Shown: positions 48,429 to 56,587 of the stretch, in pieces
Layout: each line of letters begins with the position of its first letter
Numbering within the stretch: position 1 is the stretch's first letter
Assembly: GCF_000488215.1 (NCBI RefSeq)
Contig: NZ_KI530723.1
Span: 96,000 to 159,999, forward strand
Length of the DNA: 64,000 bases
Source of the DNA: Acinetobacter nectaris CIP 110549
GTDB taxonomy: Bacteria > Pseudomonadota > Gammaproteobacteria > Pseudomonadales > Moraxellaceae
Reading direction: 5' to 3'
Notes under the pieces: generated by a model
What the model was told of the DNA's origin: nothing
What the model saw: the letters and a program-made list of their open reading frames with translations, nothing else
Databases searched by the model: none
Translations under genes and position numbers: made by a program

Positions 48429-48784
48429 ATACTCATTCCAATCACTGCGACACCTGCTGTAATAAGCAATACACCAATTAAACGATACTTGGTTATTTTC
48501 TCTTTAAAAAACAAGCGTCCTGCTACCATAATTACAACAATATTAATGCAACCAAGCATCACACCATCAGAGAGTGGTACTAAAGATAAAAATGCAAGCC
48601 AAACAATAAATTCAACAACATAACAACCAATGCCTAGCCACATCATTGGCATTTTAGCAAGTGCAACCCAACGCTCCATCCCTTCATAGCCTGCACCTCT
48701 CAGAGCAATGGCTTTAAAAGCCAATTGTCCAACAGTATCTACAGCAATGGTGAGTAACCATACGATAAAAACAATGGGTTCCAT
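48425..48784 (-). CDS. Small four-helix EamA-type transporter subunit (first)
   Basis: 119 residues, four helices: IVFIVWLLTIAVDTVGQLAFKAIAL, a second in MPMMWLGIGCYVVEFIVWLAFL, a third in DGVMLGCINIVVIMVAGRLFF and a last in YRLIGVLLITAGVAVIGM. This is the half-EamA/SMR layout, needing a partner; the overlapping downstream gene supplies one. The pair lies 8 bp after the alpha/beta hydrolase gene. Probably exports a small polar or amine compound made by the locus, by inference. Confidence 0.85.
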   Translation of the reverse strand: MEPIVFIVWLLTIAVDTVGQLAFKAIALRGAGYEGMERWVALAKMPMMWLGIGCYVVEFIVWLAFLSLVPLSDGVMLGCINIVVIMVAGRLFFKEKITKYRLIGVLLITAGVAVIGMSI

Positions 48785-48792
48785 AAAATACC

Positions 48793-49626
48793 TTAGGTTT
48801 TTTCTTCTGAATTTACAGTGCTATATGTATTTATAAAACTTAAAGACTCATCAATGACCTGTTGACGATCATTATCAATAGTAATCATATGATAGCTTTT
48901 CTTTAGCCAAACCAATTTTTTAGGGCCTTGTACACGGTCGTAAATAAGCTGACTATTTTTACGATGTGCTATGTCATCTTCATATGCATGTAAACATAGC
49001 GTTGCCGCTTTAATTTTATGCAGATTTTTTCGAACATGTGCCGATAAACGTTGCATATGATATAGCGAATGCCAAGGGTTACCAGGTAGTCCTGCTTCAC
49101 TACTGTCGCCATGATTCATAGAGTTAACAATACGTTTTCTCAGTGTTTCATTATAAATACCGTATGGTTCTGCTTCATGAAGAATATTAGAGCGTAAGAT
49201 ATTTAAGTGAAAAACTAGAGGCAATATCCATGGTGCTGAAAGCTTCCCCCATAAAGGTACACTCCAACCATCATATTTAAATGTTGGGCTATAACACAGC
49301 ACACCCTTAACTTCTGGATGCTCAATTGTATAATTGAGTGCAAGTAATGACCCCATAGACAAACCACCAACAAAGATTTCATCGGTATATTGTTTGAGCT
49401 TCTCTGCACCTGCACACACACTTGCATACCAGTCTTTCCAGCTGGTTTCTACAAGGTCTTCAACTGTACCGCAATGTCCTGCTAACTGTACTGAATAAAC
49501 GGTATAACCCTGTTGATTAAATTTACGTGCCAATCCACGCATTTCATTAGGTGTACCCGTTAGTCCATGAATAAGTAAAATACCTGTGCGATTTCCTTCC
49601 AACAAAAATGAGTGATCTGTGATCAT
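48793..49626 (-). CDS. Alpha/beta hydrolase (carboxylesterase/monoacylglycerol-lipase-like)
   Basis: 277 residues, no signal peptide. GILLIHGLTGTPNEMRGLA gives the oxyanion-hole HG motif, Ser90 lies in the nucleophile elbow GGLSMGS, and the acid and His are in LCLHAYEDDIAH and KKSYHMITIDND. The arrangement matches bacterial carboxylesterases of the YvaK/Est30 type. It overlaps the HAD phosphatase gene by 4 bp and precedes the transporter pair, so it probably acts in the same pathway, for example removing an ester-linked group before export. Confidence 0.88.
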   Translation of the reverse strand: MITDHSFLLEGNRTGILLIHGLTGTPNEMRGLARKFNQQGYTVYSVQLAGHCGTVEDLVETSWKDWYASVCAGAEKLKQYTDEIFVGGLSMGSLLALNYTIEHPEVKGVLCYSPTFKYDGWSVPLWGKLSAPWILPLVFHLNILRSNILHEAEPYGIYNETLRKRIVNSMNHGDSSEAGLPGNPWHSLYHMQRLSAHVRKNLHKIKAATLCLHAYEDDIAHRKNSQLIYDRVQGPKKLVWLKKSYHMITIDNDRQQVIDESLSFINTYSTVNSEEKT

Positions 49627-50330
49627 ACATGAACCTTAGCATTTAAATGTGGTACACCAACAAATTGGTCTAGTGTTTTCGTTAGCTCTTTAAATGTAGA
49701 AAATGGCACATGTTTAATATTATTTTCTTGGCAGTGCTTTAGTAAAGATTTTTTGGCATACACATAATCTGTCTCTTCAGACAAACAAAAATCTGAGCGG
49801 CCATCACCAATAAGAATAGTTTTATATTGTTTATGCTGAGTCTGAGATACTTTGCATTTGCATGTACCAGACTGTGACTTACATGTTGTTGTTGCATTTG
49901 GGAAGTGCAACTGCCAACGATGCTCGCTTACTTGTTCAAGCTGATTCGCAATGACAGGAACATGGCGTAAATTATATTTTGCTAAAATATGACGAATAAC
50001 CATATCTAGACCATCACTTACGATGGTCAATGGAATGCCTAGTCTTTTAGCAGTTTTCACAAAATCGATAAAGCTTTCATCAATTTCAATTTGCTGAACA
50101 TGTGCTTCTAGCTGTTCTTTTGTAATATTGAGCAATGCAATTTGGCGTTGCATACACTCTTTAGAGCCTATTTCGCCTTGCTCCCATAAATGTTCAATCT
50201 CTTCCCATCCTTGATCTGCAAAATTTTCCAACAAGACATCCGTTGTATCTTGCAAACTAATCGTACCATCAAAATCACATAGAATTTTCCAGCTATTTTC
50301 TTGGTACTGTTCAACATTCATGAGAAGCAT
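49623..50330 (-). CDS. HAD-IB phosphatase, MtnX-like
   Basis: 235 residues. Motif I CDFDGTISLQDTTDVLLE with the nucleophilic Asp near residue 20, motif II SDGLDMVIRHIL, and motif III/IV IGDGRSDFCLSEE. The DTTDVLLENFADQGWEEIEHLWEQGEIGSKECM cap start is typical of the MtnX/phosphoserine-phosphatase-like HAD-IB group. No other methionine-salvage gene is in the window, so the true substrate is probably another phosphomonoester, perhaps an intermediate of the surrounding locus. First gene of its minus-strand operon. Start may be ATG 50330 or 50321. Confidence 0.85.
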   Translation of the reverse strand: MLLMNVEQYQENSWKILCDFDGTISLQDTTDVLLENFADQGWEEIEHLWEQGEIGSKECMQRQIALLNITKEQLEAHVQQIEIDESFIDFVKTAKRLGIPLTIVSDGLDMVIRHILAKYNLRHVPVIANQLEQVSEHRWQLHFPNATTTCKSQSGTCKCKVSQTQHKQYKTILIGDGRSDFCLSEETDYVYAKKSLLKHCQENNIKHVPFSTFKELTKTLDQFVGVPHLNAKVHV

Positions 50331-50675
50331 AGGTTTTCTCTCAGCATATTTCCTAAAGTTCTCTGCTTACATTTAGGTAACAGAAACCGCTTAGTATAAC
50401 CATTTTTGATTAAACATTGCTTATATCTTAAAAAAATAATGTAACTTCTATGCGTTTTACAGGAGAAATTCAAACTATTTACTTACTTATTGTACTCAAA
50501 AACCGTATTTTCTATCGCTAATCTTTTTTGCTTTTATTTAGCTTATTTTTATAAAATACTACCAGAAACTGTAGGCAACAATAATAAAACACTCCCACAC
50601 TACTGATTTATTTTCATACAGAACATAATATAAACAGAAATAAAAAAACTATATCTCTAATTATGTTGAACAATT
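50331..50675. other. AT-rich divergent intergenic region
   Basis: About 345 bp between the HAD phosphatase gene (minus) and cbpA (plus). It is strongly AT-rich. No convincing heat-shock promoter, riboswitch or terminator is seen, and the cbpA ATG has only a weak ribosome site. A 23-codon frame starting near 50450 lacks supporting signals. Confidence 0.35.
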
Positions 50676-51596
50676 ATGGCTAAAAACTACTATGAACAGT
50701 TAGGCATAAGCAGAAGTGCAACGCCTGAAGAAATAAAAAAAGCATATCGTAAACTTGCTAAAAAATACCACCCCGACATTAGTAAGGAATCTGATGCAGA
50801 AGCACGTATGCAAGAAATTAATACTGCGTACGACACATTAAGTCATGCAGAGCGTAAAACTGAGTATGACTACGCTCTAGATCATCCTGAAAGTGCATTT
50901 CAAGATGGACAAAGCAACTATGATTTCTCAGGGCAGCAAGGCTTTCACCAAGGGCATGAGTTTCATGGCTTTGAAGATTTATTTGGAAGTTTCGGTTCAG
51001 GATTTGGTGGAGGTTCTTTTCAAGAAAGACATTTTAAAGGCGAAGACCAACATACATCTATCGAAGTTCCTGTAGATGTGGCTTTTCATGGCTCAGTTCA
51101 AAAGATTACCTTACAAATTCCAACATATACTGCACAAGGTAAACCTGAAGTTCAAAGAAAAACTTTAGAAATAAAAATACCTAAAGGAATGAAGTCTGGT
51201 CAGCAAATTCGCTTAGCCAAACAAGGACAGTCAGGTATTAATGGCGGTGAAAATGGCGACCTTTATATTGAAATTACTTACCAAAATTCAAAACAACTCT
51301 ATGTAGAAGGTACTGACATTTACCTTGAAATACCTATTAGCCCATGGGAAGCAGGTTTAGGTCAGCGCATTCAAGTCAAAATTCCTTCTGGATCAATCAT
51401 TGAAATTAACATTCCTAAGAATGTAAAAAATGGTCAGAAGCTACGTATTAAAGATAAAGGGATTCCAAGCTCACCTGCGGGTCATTTATACCTCATACTC
51501 AACATTGAAGCCCCTCAAGCACTAAGCCCCGAGCAGCAACAAGCCTATGAAAAACTTTCAGAAGCTTTTCCTCAATTTAAACCAAGAAAAATTTAA
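50676..51596 (+). CDS. cbpA: DnaJ-type co-chaperone CbpA
   Basis: 306 residues: N-terminal J domain ([32 protein letters not shown], with the HPD motif), a Gly/Phe-rich linker ([13 protein letters not shown]), no zinc-finger domain, and two C-terminal substrate-binding beta domains. The absence of the zinc domain separates it from DnaJ and matches CbpA, a DnaK partner that also binds curved DNA. The next gene, 11 bp on, is its modulator CbpM. Confidence 0.95.
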   Translation: MAKNYYEQLGISRSATPEEIKKAYRKLAKKYHPDISKESDAEARMQEINTAYDTLSHAERKTEYDYALDHPESAFQDGQSNYDFSGQQGFHQGHEFHGFEDLFGSFGSGFGGGSFQERHFKGEDQHTSIEVPVDVAFHGSVQKITLQIPTYTAQGKPEVQRKTLEIKIPKGMKSGQQIRLAKQGQSGINGGENGDLYIEITYQNSKQLYVEGTDIYLEIPISPWEAGLGQRIQVKIPSGSIIEINIPKNVKNGQKLRIKDKGIPSSPAGHLYLILNIEAPQALSPEQQQAYEKLSEAFPQFKPRKI

Positions 51597-51607
51597 AGGA
51601 TTGAATT

Positions 51608-51934
51608 ATGAAACATCATATACAGTATTCTGAAGTCATCAGTCAGTCCTACCATGAAGTAGAAATTATTGATGAAGTATTCCCATTAGAAAAATTTGCA
51701 GAAATTTGTGGGCATCAACCAGATTGGATTATTCAACTCATTGAATATGATATTTTACCTGAAAGGGCGACACAGCATGAATCGCCTTCTTTTCTACAAG
51801 AAGATATTCAACGTGTTCGAAAAGCATATCGCTTACAAAGAGATTTTGAAGCGTCATTACCGGCTGTATCGGTCATGTTAGACCTTATTGATGAAGTAAA
51901 CATGCTTCGTAAGCGTACTACAAAGCATGTTTAA
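51608..51934 (+). CDS. cbpM: Chaperone modulator CbpM
   Basis: 108 residues. In E. coli CbpM binds the CbpA J domain and blocks its DnaK co-chaperone and DNA-binding activity. The MerR-like fold is visible in LEKFAEICGHQPDWIIQLIEYDILPE and the following QEDIQRVRKAYRLQRDFEASLPAVSVMLDLIDEVNMLRKR helix. Order and 11-bp spacing after cbpA, with ribosome site AAAGGA, support the call. Confidence 0.9.
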   Translation: MKHHIQYSEVISQSYHEVEIIDEVFPLEKFAEICGHQPDWIIQLIEYDILPERATQHESPSFLQEDIQRVRKAYRLQRDFEASLPAVSVMLDLIDEVNMLRKRTTKHV

Positions 51935-51952
51935 TTTTTTGGTTCGTCTAGT

Positions 51953-52810
51953 CTATAGACTTTCAGCCTGACATAGACGAACTAGTTCTTCCTCACTTGT
52001 TGCATTAAGGACGATATCAATCACATCTAAAACAGCTTCTTGCTCATTATGCTTGGCTTGATATTTCGCTACCTGTTTCAACTCAGGAATCGCATTTTCT
52101 ACAGCAAAGCCATAACCTGCTTTCTTAACCATCTCAATATCATTGTTATTGTCACCAATAGCTAGAATTTCATGGTCTTGCACCTGCCATTTCTTTTGCA
52201 AGAAATCTAAACCATATGCTTTATGCTTATGCGGTACAATTAAATCGATAAAACCAAATCCACTCGAGACCATTTTTACATCGCCTGATTGGATATATGA
52301 TTTTGTCTTTAGATCATTTGTTAATGTTTCAAAATCATAATAGGTTGTATTAATGGTGACTTTACAAATCAAGTCATCAACTTTCTTTAAGTCATCAACT
52401 TGCTGTAAGCGCTTAAAGTATTTATTTAACTTTGGCATTGCCTCAGGTTTTACTTCAGGGCCAATATATGCGCCCTGCTTCCCACAGAGAATGACTCCAT
52501 CGGCGTAACGTTGTAATAAGTCATCAACCATTGTATTTACAACATTTTGGCTAAAGTGGGAAAAACTAACCTCCTCTACACCATCCATAACATAAGCGCC
52601 ATTTTCAGCAACATATGCAATTTCATCTTGAATTTCGGAGAAGTAATTTTTAAGTGTCCAAAGTTGGTTTCCACTTGCTGCTACAAAGTGGATGTTACGT
52701 GCTTGTAACTGAAGAAATTGTGCAAGAAAACGCTGTTTATTGTACTTTTTTTCTCCATTTAGAAATGTACCATCCATATCTACAGCGATTAATTTAATTG
52801 ACATTTGCAC
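51953..52810 (-). CDS. Cof-type HAD hydrolase (sugar-phosphatase-like)
   Basis: 285 residues. Motif I IKLIAVDMDGTFLNGEKKY, then VAASGNQLWTLKNYF (motif II Ser), an alpha/beta C2B cap domain (about 85-190), and motifs III/IV in KKWQVQDHEILAIGDNNNDIEMVKKAGYGFAVENAIPELKQVA. The order and AENGAYVMDG segment match YbiV/SupH-like phosphatases, which dephosphorylate sugar phosphates or FMN. Single gene on the minus strand, next to the siderophore-receptor promoter region. Confidence 0.9.
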   Translation of the reverse strand: MQMSIKLIAVDMDGTFLNGEKKYNKQRFLAQFLQLQARNIHFVAASGNQLWTLKNYFSEIQDEIAYVAENGAYVMDGVEEVSFSHFSQNVVNTMVDDLLQRYADGVILCGKQGAYIGPEVKPEAMPKLNKYFKRLQQVDDLKKVDDLICKVTINTTYYDFETLTNDLKTKSYIQSGDVKMVSSGFGFIDLIVPHKHKAYGLDFLQKKWQVQDHEILAIGDNNNDIEMVKKAGYGFAVENAIPELKQVAKYQAKHNEQEAVLDVIDIVLNATSEEELVRLCQAESL

Positions 52811-52981
52811 CTCGTAGGCTAAGACAAACTATTTCACATCATTTCTTTTAATTTCACTTTCCTTTCAAATTATCTTAGCAAGAGATGACATGCTTATGAA
52901 TGATATTGCCTTAAATATTACAAAATTCTAATATTTTTATTTTCTTTCATTATCGGAAAAAACCACATATTAAAATATAAT

Positions 52982-53013
52982 AATATTGATAATTATTATC
53001 ATTTATATAAAAT
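52982..53013 (+). promoter_or_regulatory. Fur box and overlapping promoter of the siderophore receptor gene
   Basis: GATAATTATTATCATTTAT at 52988-53006 matches 14 of 19 positions of the Fur consensus, including both GATAAT/ATCATT halves. TTGATA at 52987-52992 and TAAAAT at 53008-53013 could be -35 and -10 (15-bp spacer, short). Repression by iron-loaded Fur is inferred from the site and the gene. Confidence 0.8.
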
Positions 53014-53044
53014 AGTGTCATATTTTTGTAATTATTTTATTGCC

Positions 53045-55225
53045 ATGTTTATATTCAGTCAGCAGAATTTTCTACATCACCCGCTTAGCTTCAGTATTCT
53101 TATTGTTTTAAGCATTACTTCTTTGCATGCGGAAACGGTAAATACGCAGCTTGAAACAATTACTGTCAAGTCAGAGCCTTCATCTACCTTAGAAGCTGCC
53201 ACAGGGCTTAAACTCAAGCCAAAAGAAACACCTCAATCCATCTCTGTAATTACTCAAGAGCAGCTTAAAGACCAAGGTATTTCTAGTTTAAGTAAAGCCT
53301 TAAAGCAAACTACAGGCATCAATGTTATTCGTGAGTCTGGGGTATCTCGCTTTCAATCTCGGGGTTTTTATATCGATCAAATTGAAGAAGATGGTTTAAG
53401 TAGTACTGTTCCAGGATCTTCATCCAACCCTTATAACACTTCGTCAAGCTCTTCAGATTTAGATATTTATGAACATATCGAAGTCGTTCGTGGCGCTACG
53501 GGCTTAACTCAAGCCAATGCAGAGCCTGGTGGTACCATCAATGCTGTAAGAAAACAGCCAACCAAAGAGTTTCAAATGCATGGATATGTGCAGGCTGGTC
53601 AATGGAATAATGTTCGCTCAATGGTTGATACTTCTGGTGCTTTAAATAATAGTAAAACAGTCCGAGGTCGCCTTGTTGCAATCAGTGGTACTCAAGACTC
53701 ATTTAAGAATAGTGTCAATAGTGATACCAGAACGCTATACAGCGTATTAGATTTTGATTTAACACCATCAACCCTACTACGCCTTGGTGCAATTTACCAA
53801 AAAACACATGATGTTCCAGATTACTTTGGTATACCTATGGCAGTAGGAGGAATAGATTCAGGTTTACCAGCAAATACTTACTTAGGCTCAAGCTGGTCAA
53901 CTTTAGACTTTGAGAAATATAATGCTTTTGCAGAGTTAGAGCATCAATTTAATGATGACTGGAAAATATCAGCAAATATCAATAGTAATTGGAACAAGTC
54001 TCTAAAAAAACTCGGCGGACTAGCACAACTTACAACCAGTTATAGTGGATTAACAAATACTAATCCCAACATAAAAATGAATGACTTCCAAAAATACAAC
54101 AATTCAAGCGATGAACTGACAGCAAGAATTGCTTTAAGCGGAAAATATTCATTATTTCATGCAACACATGAGCTATTTGCGACACTTGACTATAGCAGCT
54201 TATATGAACTGTCTGAACGAAAATATATTACGAATCGAACAGCCTATAATGTTTGGAGTTTTTCACCCTCACAAATTTCAGAACCAGATTGGAATAAAAA
54301 TTTAACACATCATATTTTTTATAATAATTATGTTGTACAACAGGCAGCATCGCTAGGTACTCGATTGAATTTTCCTAAAGACTTCCATCTAATTCTAGGT
54401 GGTCGTTATACACAATCTACTACTAATGGTTCTGTATATTATGAAACTTATAATGGTAAGCCTGATGGTGAATATGCTAAAAATCGTGAGGTTAAGAAAA
54501 ACAAACTTATTCCTTATATTGGTTTAACTTACGATCTCACACCAAATACAAGTCTTTATGCAAGCCATACTGAAATCTTCAAGCCACAATCTTTTCGTAA
54601 TATCAAAGGTGAAATTTTAGATCCTATTGTTGGCAAGAATCAGGAAATCGGAATTAAGTCTGAACTATTCGATCATCGTTTAAATGCATCACTTGCACTA
54701 TTTAATATTGAACAGCAAAACAGACCACTTACTGACTCTCGAAATATTAATTACTATATTGCTGAAGGTAAAGTGCGTAGCCGTGGTATCGATGTCGAGC
54801 TATCTGGAAAAGTGACTGATGATTTAGCAATATTTGCAAGTTATACCTTTAATAAAAGCAAATATTTACAAACTGAAAGCTCACGTTACCTAGCAGGTAG
54901 TAATTTTAGTAAACATACACCTGAGCATATATTCCGAATGTATACCCAGTATCAACTGCCTGGCATATTTGATAAATGGTCAACGGGTATGGGTGTAAGT
55001 ACACAAACAGAGACCAGTAGTTTATATGACATTCACCAAGGTGGTTACACTTTATGGAATGCCAATTTACGCTATACCTACTCTGAAAACCTATCCTTTA
55101 ATTTAATTGGTGAGAACCTTACCAACAAACGCTATTACGAAAATAATAGAATGCGCATGAATGGCGGAAACAACTTCCTTGGTGAACCAAGAAGTATGCT
55201 ATTTCGTGTAGATTGGAAATACTAA
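53045..55225 (+). CDS. TonB-dependent siderophore receptor
   Basis: Outer-membrane gated barrel that imports a ferric siderophore using TonB energy. 726 residues from ATG 53045; an earlier GTG (53015) overlaps the probable promoter and is less likely. A signal region (LSFSILIVLSITSLHAE) is followed by a TonB-box-like LETITVKSE, the plug domain (PQSISVITQEQLKDQG, SRGFYIDQIEEDG, VVRGATGLTQANAEPGGTINAVRKQP) and a barrel ending in LFRVDWKY. The plug pattern resembles hydroxamate receptors such as FhuE, but the ligand is not certain. No siderophore synthesis genes are adjacent. Confidence 0.93.
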   Translation: MFIFSQQNFLHHPLSFSILIVLSITSLHAETVNTQLETITVKSEPSSTLEAATGLKLKPKETPQSISVITQEQLKDQGISSLSKALKQTTGINVIRESGVSRFQSRGFYIDQIEEDGLSSTVPGSSSNPYNTSSSSSDLDIYEHIEVVRGATGLTQANAEPGGTINAVRKQPTKEFQMHGYVQAGQWNNVRSMVDTSGALNNSKTVRGRLVAISGTQDSFKNSVNSDTRTLYSVLDFDLTPSTLLRLGAIYQKTHDVPDYFGIPMAVGGIDSGLPANTYLGSSWSTLDFEKYNAFAELEHQFNDDWKISANINSNWNKSLKKLGGLAQLTTSYSGLTNTNPNIKMNDFQKYNNSSDELTARIALSGKYSLFHATHELFATLDYSSLYELSERKYITNRTAYNVWSFSPSQISEPDWNKNLTHHIFYNNYVVQQAASLGTRLNFPKDFHLILGGRYTQSTTNGSVYYETYNGKPDGEYAKNREVKKNKLIPYIGLTYDLTPNTSLYASHTEIFKPQSFRNIKGEILDPIVGKNQEIGIKSELFDHRLNASLALFNIEQQNRPLTDSRNINYYIAEGKVRSRGIDVELSGKVTDDLAIFASYTFNKSKYLQTESSRYLAGSNFSKHTPEHIFRMYTQYQLPGIFDKWSTGMGVSTQTETSSLYDIHQGGYTLWNANLRYTYSENLSFNLIGENLTNKRYYENNRMRMNGGNNFLGEPRSMLFRVDWKY

Positions 55226-55239
55226 TCCTTTAAAATTTT

Positions 55240-55272
55240 CAGGTGTAGATCAATCATTTAGATCTACACCTG
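55240..55272. terminator. Inverted repeat between the siderophore receptor and corA-like genes
   Basis: CAGGTGTAGATC (55240-55251) pairs perfectly with GATCTACACCTG (55261-55272) across a 9-nt loop, between convergent stops at 55225 and 55282. T-runs are weak on both sides. Confidence 0.7.
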
Positions 55273-55281
55273 AGCATTTGT

Positions 55282-56505
55282 TTACTTCCTCTTAGCAAAC
55301 TGCTCTACTTCTTTAATTTTCTGTTTAATTGGATCCATATCTAACAATGAAAGGAAATTCGCTCCTTTTTGCTCATGAGATTGAGACAATAAATCCAAAA
55401 CACTTTTCTCACTACGTCCAACCAAATGACGACGATAAAAATAATAAATTAGTAAAATTGTACATACAAGCATTGCCACAAGCATCATCCAAAACCCTTG
55501 AGGGGATTTCAAGCCCGGAATAAACTCAAAGTTCATTCCATAAATACCTGTAAGTAATGTCAATGGTGCAAAAACTGCCGTAATGATTGCAAGAATTCGC
55601 ATATTCTCATTGGTTTGGTTCGAAATTGCCGAGAAGTGTAAATCTATTGCAGCCTGAATAGAACTTCTTAACCGTGCAGTATGCTTTTGAATACGCTCAA
55701 TATGACTGGCCAAATCATTAATACGTACCAAAACCAAATCTAAAGACTCAAAATGCTTTTCTTGCGATAAGTGGTGGTAGTTCTCTACCGTTTCATCCCT
55801 TAACTCTTGTAATGTCTCTATTTGCTCTTCACATAAGTTTTCAACTTGCTGAAAAGCCATATTTTCATCAAGGAGCTGTTGCCATTGGTGGAAGTAGTGC
55901 TTCCCTTGTAGTAATTCTTTCTGCCAATATTCAACACGGCGCGTTAAAGGCGCTCTTAAACCTAAGTAATCATCAATCATGCTATTAAGCACTCTCAATG
56001 CAAGATTAATTGAAGTAACTGGAAGTTTTCTTTGCTTATTTTGCTCATTTGGTTTTTTATCAAATAAGCCCACAAGACGATCTATATAGTTTTGAATCGC
56101 TTTATTGCCTTGCTCTCTAACAGTAATGAGAGCTTTAGGTGCAATAATAAAGTTAACAGGTGTCGTAATTAAACCAAACTCACTTTGATGTTGCTCAGAT
56201 TCTATTTCACCTGAACCTATTTGGTCATTTGGTGTAACTAACTTACGAAAAATAAGAAAGTCATACTCTTCCATCACATCAAAACCACATGGGTGTTCAA
56301 TATTTAAAATATCAGACGTATGTAACTCATTAATTGTAATATTTGTCTGCTCAAAGATATCTCTTTGCCATTGCTCAATATTACCTACAACTTCCGACCT
56401 TAAACTATCGACCCACATAAAGTTTAAAACACAATTGTCATGCTTTTGTTGAGAAACAAAAATCGTATTGTCATCTGGACGGTGGTAGAAATAATAAACT
56501 TGCAT
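55282..56505 (-). CDS. CorA-family divalent cation transporter
   Basis: 407 residues: a large N-terminal cytoplasmic domain with a long helical section (about 215-310, rich in Gln, Glu, Leu), then two C-terminal helices. The pore motif appears as GIYGMNFEFIPGL at the end of helix 1, and a positively charged tail follows helix 2 (YYFYRRHLVGRSEKS). The GMN motif defines CorA/Mrs2/ZntB; magnesium, cobalt or zinc cannot be told apart here. The protein is longer than E. coli CorA (316), extended at both ends. Separated from pnp by a terminator. Confidence 0.9.
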   Translation of the reverse strand: MQVYYFYHRPDDNTIFVSQQKHDNCVLNFMWVDSLRSEVVGNIEQWQRDIFEQTNITINELHTSDILNIEHPCGFDVMEEYDFLIFRKLVTPNDQIGSGEIESEQHQSEFGLITTPVNFIIAPKALITVREQGNKAIQNYIDRLVGLFDKKPNEQNKQRKLPVTSINLALRVLNSMIDDYLGLRAPLTRRVEYWQKELLQGKHYFHQWQQLLDENMAFQQVENLCEEQIETLQELRDETVENYHHLSQEKHFESLDLVLVRINDLASHIERIQKHTARLRSSIQAAIDLHFSAISNQTNENMRILAIITAVFAPLTLLTGIYGMNFEFIPGLKSPQGFWMMLVAMLVCTILLIYYFYRRHLVGRSEKSVLDLLSQSHEQKGANFLSLLDMDPIKQKIKEVEQFAKRK

Positions 56506-56547
56506 AAATAATTATAAATTTTTCATCGTTATATACATGATGCCTAT

Positions 56548-56577
56548 AAAAAAAGCCCGCATCAAGCGGGCTTTTTT
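56548..56577 (-). terminator. Intrinsic terminator of the rpsO-pnp operon
   Basis: GCCCGC (56555-56560) pairs with GCGGGC (56566-56571) across ATCAA, extended by A/T pairs on both sides. Seven As on the plus strand give a U-tract for the minus transcript, 11 bp after the pnp stop. Confidence 0.93.
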
Positions 56578-56587
56578 ATAAATATAC

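Noticed and set aside
51943..51984. Inverted repeat (GTTCGTCTA / TAGACGAAC) between cbpM and the Cof-type HAD gene
   Set aside because: Long loop and overlap with the HAD coding end make it an uncertain terminator, so it was not listed as a feature.
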